DNA of 64,000 nucleotides from Meiothermus sp. (GCF_026004115.1 NZ_BPIM01000001.1:1116001-1180000), one strand, 5' to 3'. Positions 28,294 through 37,481 are shown, counted from the stretch's first letter. Numbers and translations are program-made. The notes: generated from the letters alone by a model not told the origin.

Positions 28294-29367
28294 CTACAAA
28301 CCCACAAACCGTCCTTCCTCCTGCAACACCTCTCCATCAGCCAACAGACGCCCCCCCTGGCGCAAGTCCAGAATCAAGTCCCAGTGGATCGAGGAGGCGT
28401 TGGTACCGCCGGTCTCGGGGTAGCTTTGCCCCAGGGCCAGGTGCACCGTGCCGCCGATTTTTTCGTCGTAGAGGATAAGGCCGGTGGGGCGGTTAATGCC
28501 GAAGTTCGTGCCGATGCCCAGCTCGCCCAGGCAGCGCGCGCCGGGGTCGGCCTCGAGCATCCTGTGAAGGTACGCCTCCCCCGCCAAGGCGCTGGCTTCC
28601 ACCACCCGCCCCTCGCGAAAGCGCAGGCGCACCCCCTCCACCCGCTGCCCCGAGACCACCACCGGCAGGTTGAAGCGGATCTCGCCCTCGGCGGAGGTTT
28701 CGAGGGGCCCGGTGAACACCTCGCCCGAAGGCATGTTGCGCTTGCCATCGGAGTTGATCCACTTTCGCCCCTCCACCCGAAGCCGCAGGTCGGTTCCATC
28801 TGCCTGGATACGAATTTCCTTCACCTTTTGCAGCCGCTCGATAAGGGCCGCCTGGAAGGCCGACAAAGCGCGCCAGGACGCAATGGGGTTGAGGCGGTCG
28901 AGATACAAAGCCCGCTCCACAAAGGCCCGAAAGCCCGCCGTGGACATGCCGGCCTGCTGGGCATAACCGGCAGTAGGGTAGAGCGTCAGGCACCAGCGCT
29001 TACGCGCCCGTGTTTGCGCGTAAGGCCGCCATCCGGTGCGAAACTGGGCCAGGCGGGCCGGGGGCACCTCGGCGAGCTCGAGGGGGTTCTGGGCACTCTC
29101 GATGCGCAGGCTGGCGTCCACGTGTTCCATGAGCCGCAACTGGGGCAGGGGCGGCTGGTTGAGCCAGGCTTCCCCGTACAGAAAAAAGGGCCTCGAGGTC
29201 GCCGCAGGAAAGATTTGCACAAGGGGGTAGGCCCCGCGCTGCAAGGCCACCGCTTGCAGGGCCTCGAGCAGGGGTAGGGCCGGCGGTTCGGCTTCAATCA
29301 GAACCGTCTGGCCGGGCTGCAAGTCCAGGCAGTACTCGGCCAACAGGGCCGCAAAACGGGTTTCCAT
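28294..29367 (-). CDS. M29-family aminopeptidase (aminopeptidase T type)
   Basis: A 357-residue metallo-aminopeptidase of family M29, known from thermophiles (Thermus aminopeptidase T). The catalytic metal region is seen in NMPSGEVFTGP, GELGIGTN, DEKIGGTVHLALGQSYP and SSIHWDLILDL, which contain the Glu, His and Asp ligands of the family. It is cytosolic, with no signal peptide, and would take part in peptide recycling. The ribosome site is GGAGGAT directly before ATG. Confidence 0.9.
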   Translation of the reverse strand: METRFAALLAEYCLDLQPGQTVLIEAEPPALPLLEALQAVALQRGAYPLVQIFPAATSRPFFLYGEAWLNQPPLPQLRLMEHVDASLRIESAQNPLELAEVPPARLAQFRTGWRPYAQTRARKRWCLTLYPTAGYAQQAGMSTAGFRAFVERALYLDRLNPIASWRALSAFQAALIERLQKVKEIRIQADGTDLRLRVEGRKWINSDGKRNMPSGEVFTGPLETSAEGEIRFNLPVVVSGQRVEGVRLRFREGRVVEASALAGEAYLHRMLEADPGARCLGELGIGTNFGINRPTGLILYDEKIGGTVHLALGQSYPETGGTNASSIHWDLILDLRQGGRLLADGEVLQEEGRFVGL

Positions 29368-29538
29368 ATCCTCCAGTTATACCCGCTTAGACGTAAAACC
29401 ACGACCCGCCAAACAAGATTAAGTGCGAACCACAACGCCTAAATTGAACGATCATTTCACACAATTTGGCCTACTTTACTCTCTCTCTTGCGCACATGCA
29501 CGTAAAATTCGCCACTTCTGCGCTATGATGTAGAAAGC

Positions 29539-30963
29539 ATGAGCGAAGTCAAAATCACCCCGTTGGCCCGTCGTCTGGCGGAAGAAAACGGCATAGATTG
29601 GCGTCAAATTAAAGGCACCGGCCCCGATGGCACGGTAGTCGAACGCGACATTCTGGCCTTCCTAGCAAAGGTCATGGCGGGCGAGGTTAATCTGCCCCCG
29701 GCCCCCGAAGAAACAGCGCCTCACACGGGTGCTATCCCCAACATGACCCAAGCCCAGGCAGCCTTGCAGAAGGAGGGGGTACAGCTGGGCGACCTGGTGC
29801 CCTCGCCTGCACCGACCCCGTCTCCCCTATCGGCGGCGCCCACCATGGACGATATCGAGTTTGACCTCGACCTCGACCTGGACGCCCCGGCCCCTCCGGT
29901 ACCCCCAGCCGCCGAAGCCTTCGAAGAAGCGCCCACGCTGGCCCCTGAGCCTCCGCTGGTGCCGAATTTCGACGAGCCAGAGCCTTTGGTCGCTAGCGAG
30001 CCCCTGCCCACGCTGCAATGGGAGGAACCAGAGCCCGCCCCAGCCCCGGTAGCGCCGCTTCCCGAGGTGAACCCCGAGTTGGCCGGCCTGCCGCCCCTCC
30101 CTACCGAGACCGACCTGGCGCCCCCCAGCAGTGCGCCCAAGCTCATCTGGGAAACCCAGGAGGTCATAACCGCCCCCGAGGCGCCCACCCCTCCGCCCAG
30201 CCCCCTGCAGGCGGGGATGAGCTTCAGCAACGCTCCCGAACCCGAAGTTGCTCCGGCCCCTGCATATCAAACCCCGGTAGAGGCCCCACCCGTTGCATCC
30301 AGGCAGCAGGAGGCCTCGTCCATACCACCGGTGGAACGGGAGGTATCGCAGATGCCCTTCACAGCGCAAGAGGCGGCCCCTGCTTCGCCGGTGGAGCCGC
30401 CGGCAGCCCCGCAGCCCGAACCCGTGGCACCGCCCATAGCGCCTGCGCCCACGGGCGTGGCAGCTATACCCAGTACAGAAACCACCCCCCTCCCCAAAAT
30501 GCTGCGGGTACAGGCCTGGCAACGCCTGGTGGAAATTGGCCCGGCCCAAAGCGCCGCCCAGACCCTGAGCGAGGCCTGGCGCATGGAGGTGGGGGTGGAT
30601 GCCCTGCTGTACCGTGCAGCGGACAAGGCCCTGGCCGACACCCAGACCCCAATGCGCCCTACCAAGGGCAGCCTCGAGGGCGACACACTGAAAAGCCTGC
30701 GGGTGGCTCCCGCGCAGTCGTTGCGCGGAGCCCTGGACTCTTTGCGGATGGCCGCCGACCCCGCCGAGGGGCTGGTGGTGCTCTCGCTGGTAGACAGCGC
30801 TTTTGATCAGGTCATCTTCCCCGGCCTGTCAACCCTTACCCTGGGCCGGGCTAGCGGGGGCCACGCCCTGCTGACCCTAAGCGGCGACCTGGGCACCGAA
30901 CTGGCCGGAAAGCTGCTGGAGCGGGTGGCCTACTACCTCGAGCGGCCCATCCTGCTGGCCTGA
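29539..30963 (+). CDS. E2-like protein with peripheral subunit-binding domain, no catalytic motif
   Basis: Residues 4-42 (ITPLARRLAEENGIDWRQIKG, then GTVVERDILAFL) are a peripheral subunit-binding domain as in 2-oxoacid dehydrogenase E2 chains. A 270-residue linker rich in Pro, Ala and Glu follows. The C-terminal 150 residues recall the E2 acyltransferase fold, but the catalytic HxxxDG motif is missing and there is no lipoyl domain. It could be a scaffold that captures E1 or E3. TATGAT lies 9 nt before ATG. It is followed by a strong terminator, so it is monocistronic. Confidence 0.7.
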   Translation: MSEVKITPLARRLAEENGIDWRQIKGTGPDGTVVERDILAFLAKVMAGEVNLPPAPEETAPHTGAIPNMTQAQAALQKEGVQLGDLVPSPAPTPSPLSAAPTMDDIEFDLDLDLDAPAPPVPPAAEAFEEAPTLAPEPPLVPNFDEPEPLVASEPLPTLQWEEPEPAPAPVAPLPEVNPELAGLPPLPTETDLAPPSSAPKLIWETQEVITAPEAPTPPPSPLQAGMSFSNAPEPEVAPAPAYQTPVEAPPVASRQQEASSIPPVEREVSQMPFTAQEAAPASPVEPPAAPQPEPVAPPIAPAPTGVAAIPSTETTPLPKMLRVQAWQRLVEIGPAQSAAQTLSEAWRMEVGVDALLYRAADKALADTQTPMRPTKGSLEGDTLKSLRVAPAQSLRGALDSLRMAADPAEGLVVLSLVDSAFDQVIFPGLSTLTLGRASGGHALLTLSGDLGTELAGKLLERVAYYLERPILLA

Positions 30964-30986
30964 ACCGTACTTTTATCAAGCGATCG

Positions 30987-31011
30987 GGTCGGCCAGGGGC
31001 CGACCTTTTTT
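30987..31011 (+). terminator. intrinsic terminator of the E2-like gene
   Basis: An 8-bp stem ggtcggcc/ggccgacc (30987-30994, 30998-31005) with a 3-nt loop is followed by six T residues. Confidence 0.85.
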
Positions 31012-31070
31012 CTTGAGGTTTTCTGAATCTTGGAAGATCTGTCCCCGCAACCTGGGTAACATGGGGGTTG

Positions 31071-31586
31071 ATGAAGCGCTTTCTGAGTCTCCTGGTCATC
31101 TTGAGCATCTTCACCCTGACCCCTGCCCTAGCCCAGTTGGGCAGCTTTGTGAGCGTCCGCGCCGTGAGTGGGCTGGGCCTGGCGGCGGGCTACGGCACCC
31201 TGGGGGCCGAGGTCGAGTGGCTCGACCCCTTTACGGTGGTCTACCCCCGTGGCAGCCTGGCCTACATGGTGGGGGGTGGGGTCTGGTTGGGCGGAAGCGT
31301 AACGGGGGGCAGTTTGCAGGCAGGAGCTGCGCTCTACTCCGGCCCAGACCGCGAGGGGTTGTTTGGCGCCGTGCGCGGCGGGGGGGCCATTGTGGCCGAC
31401 AACGCTACCCGGGTAGGCACACTGTTTGGCACCCTCTCGCTAAGTGGGGGCTACCGCCTGGTTAGCGGGCCGCTCGAGCTAGGCTTGGAGGGCGGCATTT
31501 TCTTCGCTAGCACCGACATCAACGCCACGCAGAGCCTGCTCTACATCACCCCCACCCTGGCCATCAGTGCGGGGTTTCGCTTTTGA
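31071..31586 (+). CDS. exported beta-barrel-like outer-membrane protein
   Basis: A signal peptide (residues 1-20, ending PALAQ) precedes about 150 residues of alternating polar and apolar strands rich in glycine, ending in GFRF, a terminal aromatic typical of outer-membrane barrels. No family is recognised. The start is the ATG at 31071, not the TTG one codon upstream. It is the first of four exported-protein genes in a row. Confidence 0.6.
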   Translation: MKRFLSLLVILSIFTLTPALAQLGSFVSVRAVSGLGLAAGYGTLGAEVEWLDPFTVVYPRGSLAYMVGGGVWLGGSVTGGSLQAGAALYSGPDREGLFGAVRGGGAIVADNATRVGTLFGTLSLSGGYRLVSGPLELGLEGGIFFASTDINATQSLLYITPTLAISAGFRF

Positions 31587-31676
31587 GCCCATACAACCGA
31601 AACGGCCTGCTTAGCTTCGCTTAAGACAGACCGCCTTCCCCTATGCGGCGTGTTGGGGATGTGCTAGGCTCGAGGC

Positions 31677-32180
31677 ATGAGAAAAATTGCTTTCCCACTC
31701 TTGCTCGGTAGTCTTGTTCTGGCTCTTTCGAGCTGCATTATTGTAGGCACCATCCCGGTCTCCAACTTCCGCTTCGACAGCAACTGGCAGCGCAATACCG
31801 ACGGTCGTTACGTTTTTTGCACCAACAAAACCACCCAGATGCGCTATAAATTCCGTGCACCGGACTCCTCGGTGATCACCTCTATTGAAGAAACGTATGT
31901 AGGCTTTGCATCTGAACGTACCCTTACTCTCAACCGCCCCCTGGCCGACCTCACCCGCGATGGAAGCGATCTGGTATTTGTCGGCACTCTAACTTTTGGT
32001 CAGGGTGGTGTGCCCCAGAGCCTGCCCTCAGGCGTGAGCCAGCAGTCCATCGTCGTCACCCCCATCACGCCTCCCCCCTCCATCACCGGTAAAACCACGG
32101 TCACGGTCACGGTTTCAACCCTGAGTGGTAGCCAGTACTCGGGCTCGTATGTCTATGATGTCTACTCCAACTGCCCCTAG
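31677..32180 (+). CDS. lipoprotein of unknown function
   Basis: A signal peptide with lipobox LALSSC gives acylation at Cys20. The mature 148 residues are threonine- and serine-rich, with two further cysteines (FCTNK and the C-terminal NCP) that could pair. TAGGCT (31665-31670) lies 6 nt before the ATG with no Shine-Dalgarno. It belongs to the envelope cluster 31071-33873. Confidence 0.65.
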   Translation: MRKIAFPLLLGSLVLALSSCIIVGTIPVSNFRFDSNWQRNTDGRYVFCTNKTTQMRYKFRAPDSSVITSIEETYVGFASERTLTLNRPLADLTRDGSDLVFVGTLTFGQGGVPQSLPSGVSQQSIVVTPITPPPSITGKTTVTVTVSTLSGSQYSGSYVYDVYSNCP

Positions 32181-32198
32181 AAAGGACTGTTGAACCCT

Positions 32199-32567
32199 AT
32201 GCTTCGCCCGCTCTTGCTTCTTTTGTTGGCTTTTGCCCTTTCGTCTTGCATCTTGCTGGTGGAAGACGAGCCCCCGCGCCCCCAGCCGGTGCAGCCCGTA
32301 ACCCCGGTGACCCCGGTACAGCCCAGCATTGTGACGCCGGGCCCGGGTAGCTTTACCTACCGCTGCAACGGGGGCACCCTGGTGGTGCGCTACCTGGACA
32401 GCAGCAACCTGCAACTCTTCTACGATGGGGCCTTCCAGAACCTGAGCCTGGTGCGCCGCAGCCCCACCTTGCTGTTTAGCGGGGGGGCCTACACCTGGGA
32501 GTGGACGGGCAGCCGCGGCACCCTAAGCGTGCGCGGCCAGGTGGTGCTTAGCAACTGCGCTCTGTAA
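32199..32567 (+). CDS. lipoprotein with MliC-like C-terminal domain
   Basis: The lipobox ALSSC is followed by a short proline/valine/glutamine linker. A C-terminal domain of about 70 residues (YRCNGGTLVVRYLDSSNLQLF onward, ending LSNC) matches the membrane-bound lysozyme inhibitor MliC pattern: paired cysteines at the ends and LxVxY in between. The same domain ends the next gene. The start is uncertain: TTG at 32190 is closer to AAAGGA, ATG at 32199 is used here. It may protect peptidoglycan from lysozyme, by family analogy only. Confidence 0.6.
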   Translation: MLRPLLLLLLAFALSSCILLVEDEPPRPQPVQPVTPVTPVQPSIVTPGPGSFTYRCNGGTLVVRYLDSSNLQLFYDGAFQNLSLVRRSPTLLFSGGAYTWEWTGSRGTLSVRGQVVLSNCAL

Positions 32568-32577
32568 CGGAGGTGGT

Positions 32578-33873
32578 ATGAAAAAAATCGTTGGTATTTT
32601 GGGCCTGGCTTTGCTCTCCTCGGCCCTGGCGCAACCCTTGCGCCCCCAGAGCATTATCGTGAACCCCACGCCCCCGCAGGACCTTCAGGTGCGGGTCTGG
32701 GTAGACAAAGACCCCAACAAAACCGGCAACCCGGTCTACCAGTTTGGCGAGAACATCCAGATCTCGGTGCAGGTCAGCCAGCCGGCTTATGTCTACCTTT
32801 TTAGCGTGCGGGCGACCGGCGAGATTAGCGGGATTCTCCCCAACGCCTTTGAGCAGCAAAACCTGTTGCAAGCCGGCGAAGTACGTACCTTCCCCGGCCC
32901 CGGAGCCCGCTACACCTTTACCGTGGAAGGCCCGGCCGGGCAGGATCGGGTGCTGGCCGTGGCCAGCCGCCGCCCGCTGGATGTTTCGGAGATTATCAAC
33001 ATCCAGACCGGCGAGGCCCGCATCCAGGGCGAGAGCAACCTGGCCAGGGCCCTCTCGATTGTGGTGACGCCCATCCCCACCACCGACTGGGTAACCGACG
33101 AAGCCTACTACATCGCCGGGCAGCTTCCGCCACCCCCGCCCACTACTGGCACCCTGTCGGTCAGCAGCATCCCCAGCGGCGCCCAGGTGCTGATCAACGG
33201 GCGCGCGGTGGGCAATACGCCTTTGTCCATCGAGTTGCAACCTGGCAGCTATAACCTCGAGCTGCGCCTCAGCGGCTACAACCCCTCGCGCACCCCCGTC
33301 ACCATCCAGGCCGGGCGGGTTACCCAGCTCAATCTGCCGCTCGTTGCCACCCCACCGCCCACCGGTGTCCTGGCGGTGGACAGCAACCCCAGGGGCGCCC
33401 AGGTGCTGATTAATGGCCGCCTGGTGGGCAGCACCCCCCTCAACCTCACCCTCAACCCCGGCACCTACACCGTGGAACTGCGCCGCAGTGGGTTCAGCCC
33501 CTTCCGCACCAACGTCACCGTCCAGGCGGGCCGTACCACGCGCCTCAGCATCAATTTGGTGGGCATTGCGCCGCCGCCGCAACCCGTCCAGCCCGTGCAG
33601 CCTGTTCAGCCGGTTCAACCTGTGCAGCCCGTTCAGCCGGTGCGGCCTCCCTCGGGTTCTTACACCTACACCTGCCAGGGCGGTACCCTGGTGGTGAACT
33701 ACATCAGCAGCAACCAGGTGCGCCTGTTCTACGACGGGGCCTTCCAGACCCTGCCGCTGGTTCGTAGCGGGGCCGAGCTGGTTTACTCCAACAACACCTA
33801 CACCTGGGAGATTGGGCAGCTTGGGCGCCTGCTGGTGCGGGGTCAGGTGGCCCTGTTCAACTGCCGCATCTAA
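32578..33873 (+). CDS. exported DUF4384/PEGA-repeat protein with MliC-like domain
   Basis: A signal peptide (residues 1-18) is followed by a DUF4384-type domain (VWVDKDPNKTGNPVYQFGENI, SQPAYVYLFSV). Two PEGA repeats come next (SSIPSGAQVLINGRAVGNTPL and SNPRGAQVLINGRLVGSTPL, about 70 residues apart), then a (PVQ)n linker, then a C-terminal MliC-like domain (YTCQGGTLVVNY ... FNC). PEGA domains occur in surface proteins. RBS GGAGG; it lies 10 bp after the lipoprotein gene, likely co-transcribed. A terminator follows. Confidence 0.75.
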   Translation: MKKIVGILGLALLSSALAQPLRPQSIIVNPTPPQDLQVRVWVDKDPNKTGNPVYQFGENIQISVQVSQPAYVYLFSVRATGEISGILPNAFEQQNLLQAGEVRTFPGPGARYTFTVEGPAGQDRVLAVASRRPLDVSEIINIQTGEARIQGESNLARALSIVVTPIPTTDWVTDEAYYIAGQLPPPPPTTGTLSVSSIPSGAQVLINGRAVGNTPLSIELQPGSYNLELRLSGYNPSRTPVTIQAGRVTQLNLPLVATPPPTGVLAVDSNPRGAQVLINGRLVGSTPLNLTLNPGTYTVELRRSGFSPFRTNVTVQAGRTTRLSINLVGIAPPPQPVQPVQPVQPVQPVQPVQPVRPPSGSYTYTCQGGTLVVNYISSNQVRLFYDGAFQTLPLVRSGAELVYSNNTYTWEIGQLGRLLVRGQVALFNCRI

Positions 33874-33884
33874 AGCCTCTTTGG

Positions 33885-33923
33885 CCTCGAGCCTCCCTAA
33901 AAATGGGCTCGAGGTTCTTTTTT
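33885..33923 (+). terminator. intrinsic terminator of the envelope cluster
   Basis: A 9-bp stem cctcgagcc/ggctcgagg (33885-33893, 33906-33914) with a 12-nt loop is followed by TTCTTTTTT. Confidence 0.88.
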
Positions 33924-33972
33924 GCAGATTAGTTTACAATCTTTGTCAGCTTTTCTCGGATGATGGGTTTCT

Positions 33973-34533
33973 ATGGAATGGCTCACCCAACCCTGGCCCT
34001 GGTACGTAGCGGGCCCCCTGATTGGCCTGACCGTGCCCCTCTTGCTCCTGATGGGCAACCGGCGCTTTGGCATCTCTTCCTCGCTGCGGCACCTCTGCGC
34101 GGCCCTGGGCAGCCGGCAGCCCTTCTTCCGCTATAACTGGCGGGCCGAAAGCTGGAACCTGGCTTTTGTGCTGGGCATCGCGGCGGGCGGGTTTGTGGCC
34201 GGGGCGCTCTGGGCCAACCCCAACCCGGTATCGCTCAACCCCCAGACTGCCCTCGCCCTGGCGCAGATGGGAGTTTCGGCGGACTCGGGCTTCTTGCCCC
34301 AAGAACTTTTTTCCTGGCAAGCGGTGCTGAGCCTGCCGGGGGCCTTGTTTTTGCTCCTGGGCGGGTTCCTGATTGGCTTTGGGGCGCGCTGGGCGGCAGG
34401 GTGTACCTCGGGGCATTCCATTACCGGGCTGGCCGCACTGCAACTACCTTCCTTGCTGGCCACACTGGGCTTCTTTGTGGGGGGGCTGATATCGGCCCAC
34501 CTGCTCCTGCCCTGGCTCCTTTCCTGGAGGTAA
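33973..34533 (+). CDS. YeeE/YedE-family transporter half, N-terminal
   Basis: A 186-residue membrane protein with about five helices and the family motif [14 protein letters not shown], whose cysteine relays sulfur compounds in the thiosulfate transporter TsuA (YeeE). Together with the next gene it forms a split transporter, an arrangement seen in PmpA/PmpB-type systems. It lies 3 bp before its partner. No rhodanese or TusA gene is next to the pair. Confidence 0.8.
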   Translation: MEWLTQPWPWYVAGPLIGLTVPLLLLMGNRRFGISSSLRHLCAALGSRQPFFRYNWRAESWNLAFVLGIAAGGFVAGALWANPNPVSLNPQTALALAQMGVSADSGFLPQELFSWQAVLSLPGALFLLLGGFLIGFGARWAAGCTSGHSITGLAALQLPSLLATLGFFVGGLISAHLLLPWLLSWR

Positions 34534-34536
34534 AGC

Positions 34537-35016
34537 ATGGCCTTTCCCATACCCGATGAGTTCAAGGTCGAAGCACAGACCACAAGGCCCACCGGCAGCC
34601 TCCTGGCATACGTACCTTATTTATTGGCGGGGGCTTTTTTTGGTATCGTGGCCATTCGCTCCGAGATTGCCTCCTGGTACCGCATCTACGAGATGTTCCG
34701 CTTTGAGTCGTTTCACATGTACGGGGTTATTGGCAGTGCGGTATTGACCGCAGCCCTTTCGCTGTGGCTGCTGAGGCGGCTTGGGGTCAAATCCCGCGAT
34801 GGGGAACCCCTGCGCATCCGCCCATCTGATCCGGGCCGCTACCGCTACATTTTGGGCGGGGTGGTGTTTGGGCTGGGCTGGGGGCTGGTGGGGGCCTGCC
34901 CAGGGCCCATTTACGCCCTGCTGGGCAGCGGGTATGCGGGTGCGCTGCTGATTTTGCTGGGGGCGCTGCTGGGCACTTATGCGTATGGCCTCGTGCAGCA
35001 CCGGCTGCCGCATTGA
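34537..35016 (+). CDS. YeeE/YedE-family transporter half, C-terminal
   Basis: A 159-residue partner with about four helices and the second motif GACPGPIYALLGSG, the equivalent of the C-terminal half of YeeE. It has a strong ribosome site GGAGGTAAAGC. A sulfur-compound importer is the likely role; the exact substrate is not known. Confidence 0.8.
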   Translation: MAFPIPDEFKVEAQTTRPTGSLLAYVPYLLAGAFFGIVAIRSEIASWYRIYEMFRFESFHMYGVIGSAVLTAALSLWLLRRLGVKSRDGEPLRIRPSDPGRYRYILGGVVFGLGWGLVGACPGPIYALLGSGYAGALLILLGALLGTYAYGLVQHRLPH

Positions 35017-35047
35017 GGAAGGCTTGTGGCGTGTGGGGGTAGGAGGA

Positions 35048-35707
35048 CTACACACCCAATAGCGCCAGGGCCTGCCCCAGCACCTCGAGCTCGGCCCGAA
35101 CTTTCTCTACCTGCACCAGCTTTTGTAAATACTGCTGCTGCTCTTGCAGAGCGGCTTTGAGCAGGGGGTGCCGGGCCTTGAGCAGCAACGGCCCGTAGCG
35201 CAGGGCCGGCTCGAGCGGCAACCCCGCATAGGCCGTACAAGTGCCGCGCTGTAGGGTAAGGATGCCATAGCGCCAGAAGCCCTCCACCATCTGTTCGTTC
35301 ACCAGGGCGAACCCAGCAGAAAGCGCCCAGCGGCGCAGGGGTTCGGCGCTATCGTTGGGCTGGAGCACCAGGCGGGGGGGCAGCCTGCTGGGGTGGGCCG
35401 AGAGGATGCGAACCATGCGACCGGCCCCCATCCCACACAGGCTCAGGGCGGTGGCCTCGCCCGCCTGCAAAGCCGAAAGGCCATCGCCTAAGCGCACCTC
35501 GGCGTTCAGGCCCGCAAGGGCTCGCCTCGAGTTCTCCCAGGGCCCCCGGTTTTTCTCCACCACAATCACCCGCTCCACCCGCCCGGACAGGAGCAGATAG
35601 CGCGGCAAAAGAGCATGGTCGGCCCCGATATCGGCATGGGTAGGTGCCCTGATTTCCTGGGCTACCGCCATCAGACGGGGCTCCAATCTAGCGGTAAATC
35701 CAGCCAT
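35048..35707 (-). CDS. trmK: tRNA (adenine(22)-N1)-methyltransferase TrmK
   Basis: A class I SAM methyltransferase of the TrmK family, which methylates A22 in the D-loop of tRNA. Motif I is HADIGADHALLPRYLLLSG, CGMGAGRMVRIL follows, and LVLQPNDS is the family's NPPY-like catalytic region. The first 20 bp overlap the end of the upstream permease gene, so the two are translationally linked. A C-terminal coiled coil (about residues 175-219) is usual for the family. Confidence 0.85.
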   Translation of the reverse strand: MAGFTARLEPRLMAVAQEIRAPTHADIGADHALLPRYLLLSGRVERVIVVEKNRGPWENSRRALAGLNAEVRLGDGLSALQAGEATALSLCGMGAGRMVRILSAHPSRLPPRLVLQPNDSAEPLRRWALSAGFALVNEQMVEGFWRYGILTLQRGTCTAYAGLPLEPALRYGPLLLKARHPLLKAALQEQQQYLQKLVQVEKVRAELEVLGQALALLGV

Positions 35708-36878
35708 AAGCGATCAGCAAAGTAACCAGCGTGAGCGGCAGGCCAAAGCGCAGGTGCTCCATAAAGCCTAGATGGTAGCCTTCGCGCCTTGCGGCCTCGG
35801 CCACAATCAGGTTGGCCACCGACCCCAATAGGGTCAGGTTGCCCGCCAGGGTCGAGGCCGCCGCCAGCAAAAGCCAGCCCTGGGTGTCGCCGGCGGGGAT
35901 TAGAGGGTACAACAGCAGCACTGCCGGCACATTGGAGATCAGGTTGGAGAGGAGTACCGTCACGGCGGCCAGGCCCGCCGCCGAGCTGGCCAGAGGCTCA
36001 ATTCGAACCAGCAGGCCCAGCTCCTTGACGGCAGCCGTGACCATAAAAAGCCCCGAGAACATCACCAGCAGCTCCCAGTCCACCCGCATAAAAAAGCGCT
36101 CGGAGCGAATCCGGCGGCTCCACAGCAGAAGCCCGGCGGCTATCAGAGCAGCCTGGGCCAGCGGATAGCCCAGCACAAAGGCGGTCAGCAGGGCCAGGGT
36201 AATCCAGAGGCCCTTGAACAACAGCGCCCGGTTGTAGCGGAAGCGCAGGGGCGGCAAGGGCGGCAGGGGCTTCAGGGAGCGCAGCGCCGGATAGAAGAGA
36301 TACAAAAGCCCCACCTGTACCAGAAGGCCCAGCAAGGCCACCGGGGTCAGGGCAGCGGCAAAGTCCAGGTAGCTGATGCGGGAGAGGCTTCCCACCACAA
36401 TGTTCTGGGGGTTGCCGGTCAGGGTGGCCACGCTGCCCAGGTTGGTCGCCCCGGCCAGAGCCAGCAGGTAGGGTACCGGCGGCAGCCCCAGGGTGCGCGT
36501 AAGGGCCAGCACCAGCGGGGTAAAGAGGATGGCGATGGTGTCGTTGAGGAACAAGGCCGACAGAACGCCGGTGCCAAAGGTCAGCCAAACCAACAGGCCC
36601 AACGGTGAGCGGGCTAGGTGCACCAGCCAGTTGAGTACGAGCTGAAAAAACCCCGCATAGCCCAGGTGGGTGTTGAGTACCATCACCCCAAACAAAAAGC
36701 CCAGGGTATGGGGTTCCAGGGCCCGCCAGGCCCGCTCAAAGTCGAGCACCCCCAGCACAATCAGAAAAGCTGCGCCGGTGAGGGCGATGGCCGCCCGGTT
36801 CATGCGGTAGCCCGGCCAGTAACCCAGGCCCAGACCCAGGTAGGTTAGCAGCAAGACAGCATAGGCAAGGTACTCCAC
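35688..36878 (-). CDS. SLC13/ArsB-type anion or Na+/H+ antiporter-family permease
   Basis: A 396-residue protein with eleven to twelve helices of the ion transporter superfamily. The motifs LNDTIAILFTPLVLAL and LAGATNLGSVATLTGNPQNIVVG are the first re-entrant loops, and LLSNLISNVPAVLLL the second. These fit ArsB/NhaD/CitM members; the substrate is not clear. The start is GTG at 36878, behind GGATGGAG. It is upstream of, and overlaps, trmK. Confidence 0.8.
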   Translation of the reverse strand: MEYLAYAVLLLTYLGLGLGYWPGYRMNRAAIALTGAAFLIVLGVLDFERAWRALEPHTLGFLFGVMVLNTHLGYAGFFQLVLNWLVHLARSPLGLLVWLTFGTGVLSALFLNDTIAILFTPLVLALTRTLGLPPVPYLLALAGATNLGSVATLTGNPQNIVVGSLSRISYLDFAAALTPVALLGLLVQVGLLYLFYPALRSLKPLPPLPPLRFRYNRALLFKGLWITLALLTAFVLGYPLAQAALIAAGLLLWSRRIRSERFFMRVDWELLVMFSGLFMVTAAVKELGLLVRIEPLASSAAGLAAVTVLLSNLISNVPAVLLLYPLIPAGDTQGWLLLAAASTLAGNLTLLGSVANLIVAEAARREGYHLGFMEHLRFGLPLTLVTLLIAYGWIYR

Positions 36879-36949
36879 AACTCCATCCTAATTGCTTGTG
36901 CAGCAGGTGCAGCAACCCTCAGCCCAGATGGAGCCGGAAGTCCGCTTCT

Positions 36950-37183
36950 TTACAGCACGTAGCCGATCCTGGTATCGGGTTCGGTCTTGTCTGGGGCGCG
37001 CTCCTGCAACACCAGCAGCAGGGCCTGGGCCTGCTCGAGCCGCTCGATAAAGTAGCTCGAGCCATTCTCACTCAGGGCTTCGTACTCGCCGCGCTCGGCG
37101 TCCATCCGCACCGCCACCACCCGCCGGGTCTGAACAAAAAGCTCGGCCCAGGGCAAGTATTCCTCGGTTCTGCTCATATCCAT
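36950..37183 (-). CDS. small hypothetical protein
   Basis: A 77-residue soluble protein (MDMSRTEEYLPWAELF start) rich in Glu and Arg. No family is recognised. The ATG at 37183 is chosen because TACTAT (complement of 37190-37195) lies 6 nt upstream without any Shine-Dalgarno; a longer frame to 37261 has a poorly coding N-terminus. Confidence 0.5.
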   Translation of the reverse strand: MDMSRTEEYLPWAELFVQTRRVVAVRMDAERGEYEALSENGSSYFIERLEQAQALLLVLQERAPDKTEPDTRIGYVL

Positions 37184-37283
37184 ACAACGATAGTAGAAGC
37201 CCAACAAAAGCACTGTCGAAAATAGGCAGTAAAACCCCTCTGGGCGTTTCTTGGACTGCATGAGTCCAAAAAATTACGCCGGC

Positions 37284-37481
37284 CTATCGCAGCGCCATCT
37301 GCCCCAGCAACTCGCTCAGTCCAATCAGGCTACCCGTCATCACCAGCGTCAGAATCAGCCAGACCGAAATTACCTCGCTGAGGGCAGGCGACTCGGCGCG
37401 CCAGAACCGGGGTTGGCGCACCTGTTGGGCGGCCACAAGCGCTGCAAGTACCAATAGGAGTAACCACAACAGTCCAAACAC
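37284..37481 (-). CDS. small two-helix membrane protein
   Basis: From a GTG at 37481 the frame encodes 65 residues with two hydrophobic helices (LLWLLLLVLAALVAA and VWLILTLVMTGSLIGL). Upstream codons in the same frame run into the start of hrpB on the other strand and look non-coding. No Shine-Dalgarno is seen; TACCCT lies 9 nt before the GTG. The function is unknown. Confidence 0.4.
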   Translation of the reverse strand: MFGLLWLLLLVLAALVAAQQVRQPRFWRAESPALSEVISVWLILTLVMTGSLIGLSELLGQMALR

